A stretch of DNA of 7,037 nucleotides from Burkholderiales bacterium (GTDB taxonomy: Bacteria > Pseudomonadota > Gammaproteobacteria > Burkholderiales > Burkholderiaceae_F): positions 1-7,037 of the forward strand of contig JAJPXW010000103.1 of assembly GCA_021205255.1 (NCBI GenBank), read 5' to 3'. The position numbers and the translations under genes are program-made. Shown here one piece after another: positions 4,604 to 7,037 of the stretch. Position 1 is the first letter of the stretch; each line of letters starts with the position of its first letter. The notes under the pieces are model-generated. The model saw nothing but the letters and a program-made list of their open reading frames with translations, did no database searches and had not been told where the DNA came from.

Positions 4604-7037
4604 TTATTGCAGAAAAACCATCGGTAGCCGCCGATATAGCAAAAGCCTTAGGAGGGGTAAAGAAGGTCACTGACTATTATGAAGGAGACGACTACGTCAT
4701 TGCTTCGGCAGTTGGCCATCTCTTAGAGATCAAAGCTCCTGAAGAGTATGAAGTACAAAGAGGAAAGTGGAATCTCGATAATCTTCCAGTTATCCCTCCG
4801 TACTTCGACTTGGAACCGATAAAAAAGACGGAAGCTCGCCTTAAATCTCTTGCCAAACTCATTAAGCGCAAAGATGTCGACAAAATTATTAATGCTTGCG
4901 ATGCGGGCCGCGAAGGTGAACTGATATTCCGCTACATCATTGACTCAGTAAAGACAAAGAAAACGCTGGAGAGACTATGGCTGCAGTCCATGACTAAGCA
5001 GTCAATTCTCTCGGCTTTCCAGCACTTGCGAACGGATGCGGAAATGAAGAATCTCGCCGATGCGGCTAAAAGTCGCTCTGAAGCTGATTGGCTAGTGGGA
5101 ATTAACGGCACCCGTGCAATGACCGCTTTCAATAGCCAAGGAAGAGGTTTCTTTTTAACTACCGTAGGTAGAGTTCAGACACCGACACTTGCACTCGTAG
5201 TAAAGAGGGAAGCTGAAATCCAAGGCTTCAAGCCCAAGGATTATTGGGAAGTCCATGCAGACTTTGCAGCCGCTAGTGGTCTCTATCCAGGTCGCTACAT
5301 CAATCCCGACTTTAAGAAGGATCCAAAGGACCCATTCAAGAAAGCTGATCGTCTTTGGAATGCAGAAGATGCGCAAGCTATCGTAGATAAATGCAAGAAC
5401 GGCCATGGAGTCGTCACAGAGGAGTCAAAACCTACTACTAGTTCGTGCCCAGCGCTTTACGATCTTACTTCTCTTCAAAGAGATGCAAACAACCGATTTG
5501 GCTTTTCTGCTAAGACCACGCTTTCGATAGCACAAGCTCTCTATGAAAAGCATAAGGTCTTAACCTATCCTCGAACCGATGCACGGGCTTTGCCTAATGA
5601 TTATGTTCCCACAGTAAAAGATACTATGAGAATGCTCCAGCAGACTCAATGGTCAAAATTTGCCACTGAAGTGTTGGATAACAATTGGGTTAAGCCAGTA
5701 AAGAAGATTTTTGATAACTCAAAAATCTCTGATCACTTTGCCATCATTCCTACAACTCAAACCCCACCGGCTTCTTTATCGGATGTTGAACAAAAAATTT
5801 ACGATCTTGTCGTCAAACGCTTCCTAGCGGTCTTCTTCCCACCAGCGCAATACAAACAGATCACTCGTAAGACTATTGTCTCGGGCTACACCTTCCTATC
5901 GGAAGGAAAAGTTCTGCAATCTCCTGGCTGGCTAGCCGTATATGGAAGAGGGGCAGGTAATCCAGATGAGCTGCTAGTTCCTATCACGGATGGAGAAAAA
6001 GTAGCCGTTCACACTATAGAGGCAGAAAAACTTGCTACTAAACCACCAGCCCGCTATACCGAAGCAACACTTCTTAGCGCAATGGAAAATGCCGGTAAAG
6101 AAGTGACTGAAGAAGAATACCGCCTTGCCATGTCTGAAAAAGGTATCGGTACACCTGCAACACGAGCTGCCATCATCGATGGACTTAAAGTACAGGGCTA
6201 TATGATTCTGGAAGGTAGAGATTTAGTTCCAACAGCAAAAGCGAAGCAACTGCTTACCCTCTTGAAAGGGCTCGATATCAAGGAGTTATCGGATGCCGAG
6301 CTAACTGGCGAATGGGAATATCAACTTGGCCAAATAGAAAAAGGCAAGTTGACTCGGTCAGAATTCATGAAAGAAATTGGAACTCTCACCAAAGATATTG
6401 TTCAAAAGGCTAGGAACCACGAAAAGGATGCGACTGTACCCTTGACTAACCCCGCTCGGCTTAAGGTACCATGCCCTTGCTGCGGTGGTCCTATCGACGA
6501 ACAATATAATCAGTATGTCTGTTCGAAATGTGGCTGGCATTTCTCAAAGCAGCCGGGAGGAAGAATCCTGGAGCCAAGCGAAGCTGAAGAGTTAATTGCC
6601 AATAAAAAAATTGGTCCGCTTGAAGGCTTCATCAGCAAAACCAGAAGACCTTTTTCCGCTTCTCTTAAGCTAGTTGTAGAGGGGTCGGACTACAAAATCG
6701 ACTTTGATTTTGGAGAAAAGCCTGAAGTTGTAGTCGATATGGCCGAGGTCAAAAAAGGGAAACCAGTAGGCACATGTCCTGTCTGCAAGAAGCATCAAGT
6801 CTTTGAAACAGAAAATGCCTATGCCTGCGAAGCCTATTTAGATCCAAAAGCTTCTAAGAAATGCACTTTCCGCAGTTCTAAAGTCATTCTCCAGCAACCT
6901 ATTGAAAGAGAACAAATGAAAAAGCTGCTGGAAACTGGATCCACTGATTTGTTGACGGATTTCGTTTCGAACCGCACGAAGAGAAAGTTTTCAGCAAGCC
7001 TTATCCTTGAAAAGGGAGGCAAGATCGGCTTTAAATT
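4588..7037 (+). CDS. topB: DNA topoisomerase III (type IA), nearly complete; runs off right edge
   Basis: Type IA topoisomerases cut and reseal one DNA strand through a tyrosyl linkage; TopB mainly decatenates and resolves replication or recombination intermediates. There are 816 codons and no stop in the window. The N-terminal Toprim domain starts KTLVIAEKPSVA (E9) and has DAGREGELIFRY (D105, E109, E111), the DAGREGE variant in which the second metal Asp is Gly, as in Bacillus-type Topo III. The core holds TVGRVQTPTLAL, the active-site LTYPRTDAR (Y327, almost the same position as in E. coli TopB), SDHFAIIPT (H383) and GIGTPATR (519-526). The C-terminus carries a four-Cys zinc-finger-like motif (C629/C632, C645/C648), a Toprim_Crpt-type repeat (675 on), another Cys cluster (C730, C733, C747, C759) and a second repeat (about 780-816) sharing KFSAS/PFSAS. 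Only a few tens of residues are likely missing. ATG 4588 is forced by an in-frame TAG at 4582; its ribosome-binding site is weak. It is divergent from def. Confidence 0.96.
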   Translation, partial: MGKTLVIAEKPSVAADIAKALGGVKKVTDYYEGDDYVIASAVGHLLEIKAPEEYEVQRGKWNLDNLPVIPPYFDLEPIKKTEARLKSLAKLIKRKDVDKIINACDAGREGELIFRYIIDSVKTKKTLERLWLQSMTKQSILSAFQHLRTDAEMKNLADAAKSRSEADWLVGINGTRAMTAFNSQGRGFFLTTVGRVQTPTLALVVKREAEIQGFKPKDYWEVHADFAAASGLYPGRYINPDFKKDPKDPFKKADRLWNAEDAQAIVDKCKNGHGVVTEESKPTTSSCPALYDLTSLQRDANNRFGFSAKTTLSIAQALYEKHKVLTYPRTDARALPNDYVPTVKDTMRMLQQTQWSKFATEVLDNNWVKPVKKIFDNSKISDHFAIIPTTQTPPASLSDVEQKIYDLVVKRFLAVFFPPAQYKQITRKTIVSGYTFLSEGKVLQSPGWLAVYGRGAGNPDELLVPITDGEKVAVHTIEAEKLATKPPARYTEATLLSAMENAGKEVTEEEYRLAMSEKGIGTPATRAAIIDGLKVQGYMILEGRDLVPTAKAKQLLTLLKGLDIKELSDAELTGEWEYQLGQIEKGKLTRSEFMKEIGTLTKDIVQKARNHEKDATVPLTNPARLKVPCPCCGGPIDEQYNQYVCSKCGWHFSKQPGGRILEPSEAEELIANKKIGPLEGFISKTRRPFSASLKLVVEGSDYKIDFDFGEKPEVVVDMAEVKKGKPVGTCPVCKKHQVFETENAYACEAYLDPKASKKCTFRSSKVILQQPIEREQMKKLLETGSTDLLTDFVSNRTKRKFSASLILEKGGKIGFK

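Noticed and set aside
1..7037. A defence, biosynthetic or mobile system across the window
   Set aside because: All long reading frames are accounted for by housekeeping genes and one hydrolase; no transposase, integrase, toxin-antitoxin pair, terminal repeats or direct-repeat array was seen.

Overview
The window reads as ordinary chromosomal housekeeping DNA from a moderately low-GC betaproteobacterium (Burkholderiales). I favour a Sutterellaceae-like lineage, but that placement is by protein resemblance and gene order only. The evidence is the set def, fmt, rsmB and a DUF4390-type secreted protein on one strand, with a long betaproteobacterial-style topoisomerase III pointing away from def. 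No mobile element, CRISPR array, rRNA or tRNA was seen.

Layout. Bases 1-2493 (minus strand) hold a tight operon read right to left: fmt (Met-tRNA formyltransferase), rsmB (16S rRNA m5C methyltransferase) and the first 72 codons of a DUF4390-family protein that runs off the left edge. fmt and rsmB overlap by 8 bases, and rsmB and the next gene share one base. Bases 2494-2706 are a divergent intergenic region with two perfect inverted repeats. Bases 2707-3603 (plus strand) encode an alpha/beta hydrolase. Bases 3626-4165 (minus strand) encode peptide deformylase, def, convergent with the hydrolase and separated from it by a small AT-rich hairpin. Bases 4166-4587 are a non-coding divergent promoter region. 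From 4588 to the right edge (plus strand) lies topB, 816 complete codons with no stop in the window.

Function. fmt and def are partners: Fmt formylates initiator Met-tRNA and Def removes the formyl group from new proteins. RsmB modifies the small-subunit rRNA, so the minus-strand genes are a translation cluster. TopB resolves DNA linkages and is not functionally tied to it. The hydrolase has no clear link to either and appears to be an inverted insertion that splits the usual def-fmt pair.

Most notable points: the hydrolase between def and fmt; the absence of the dprA and smg genes that often lie between def and the topoisomerase gene; the two inverted repeats in the fmt/hydrolase divergent region; and a 13-codon upstream ORF with a good Shine-Dalgarno sequence overlapping the weakly led topB start. 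I found no convincing novel multi-gene system.
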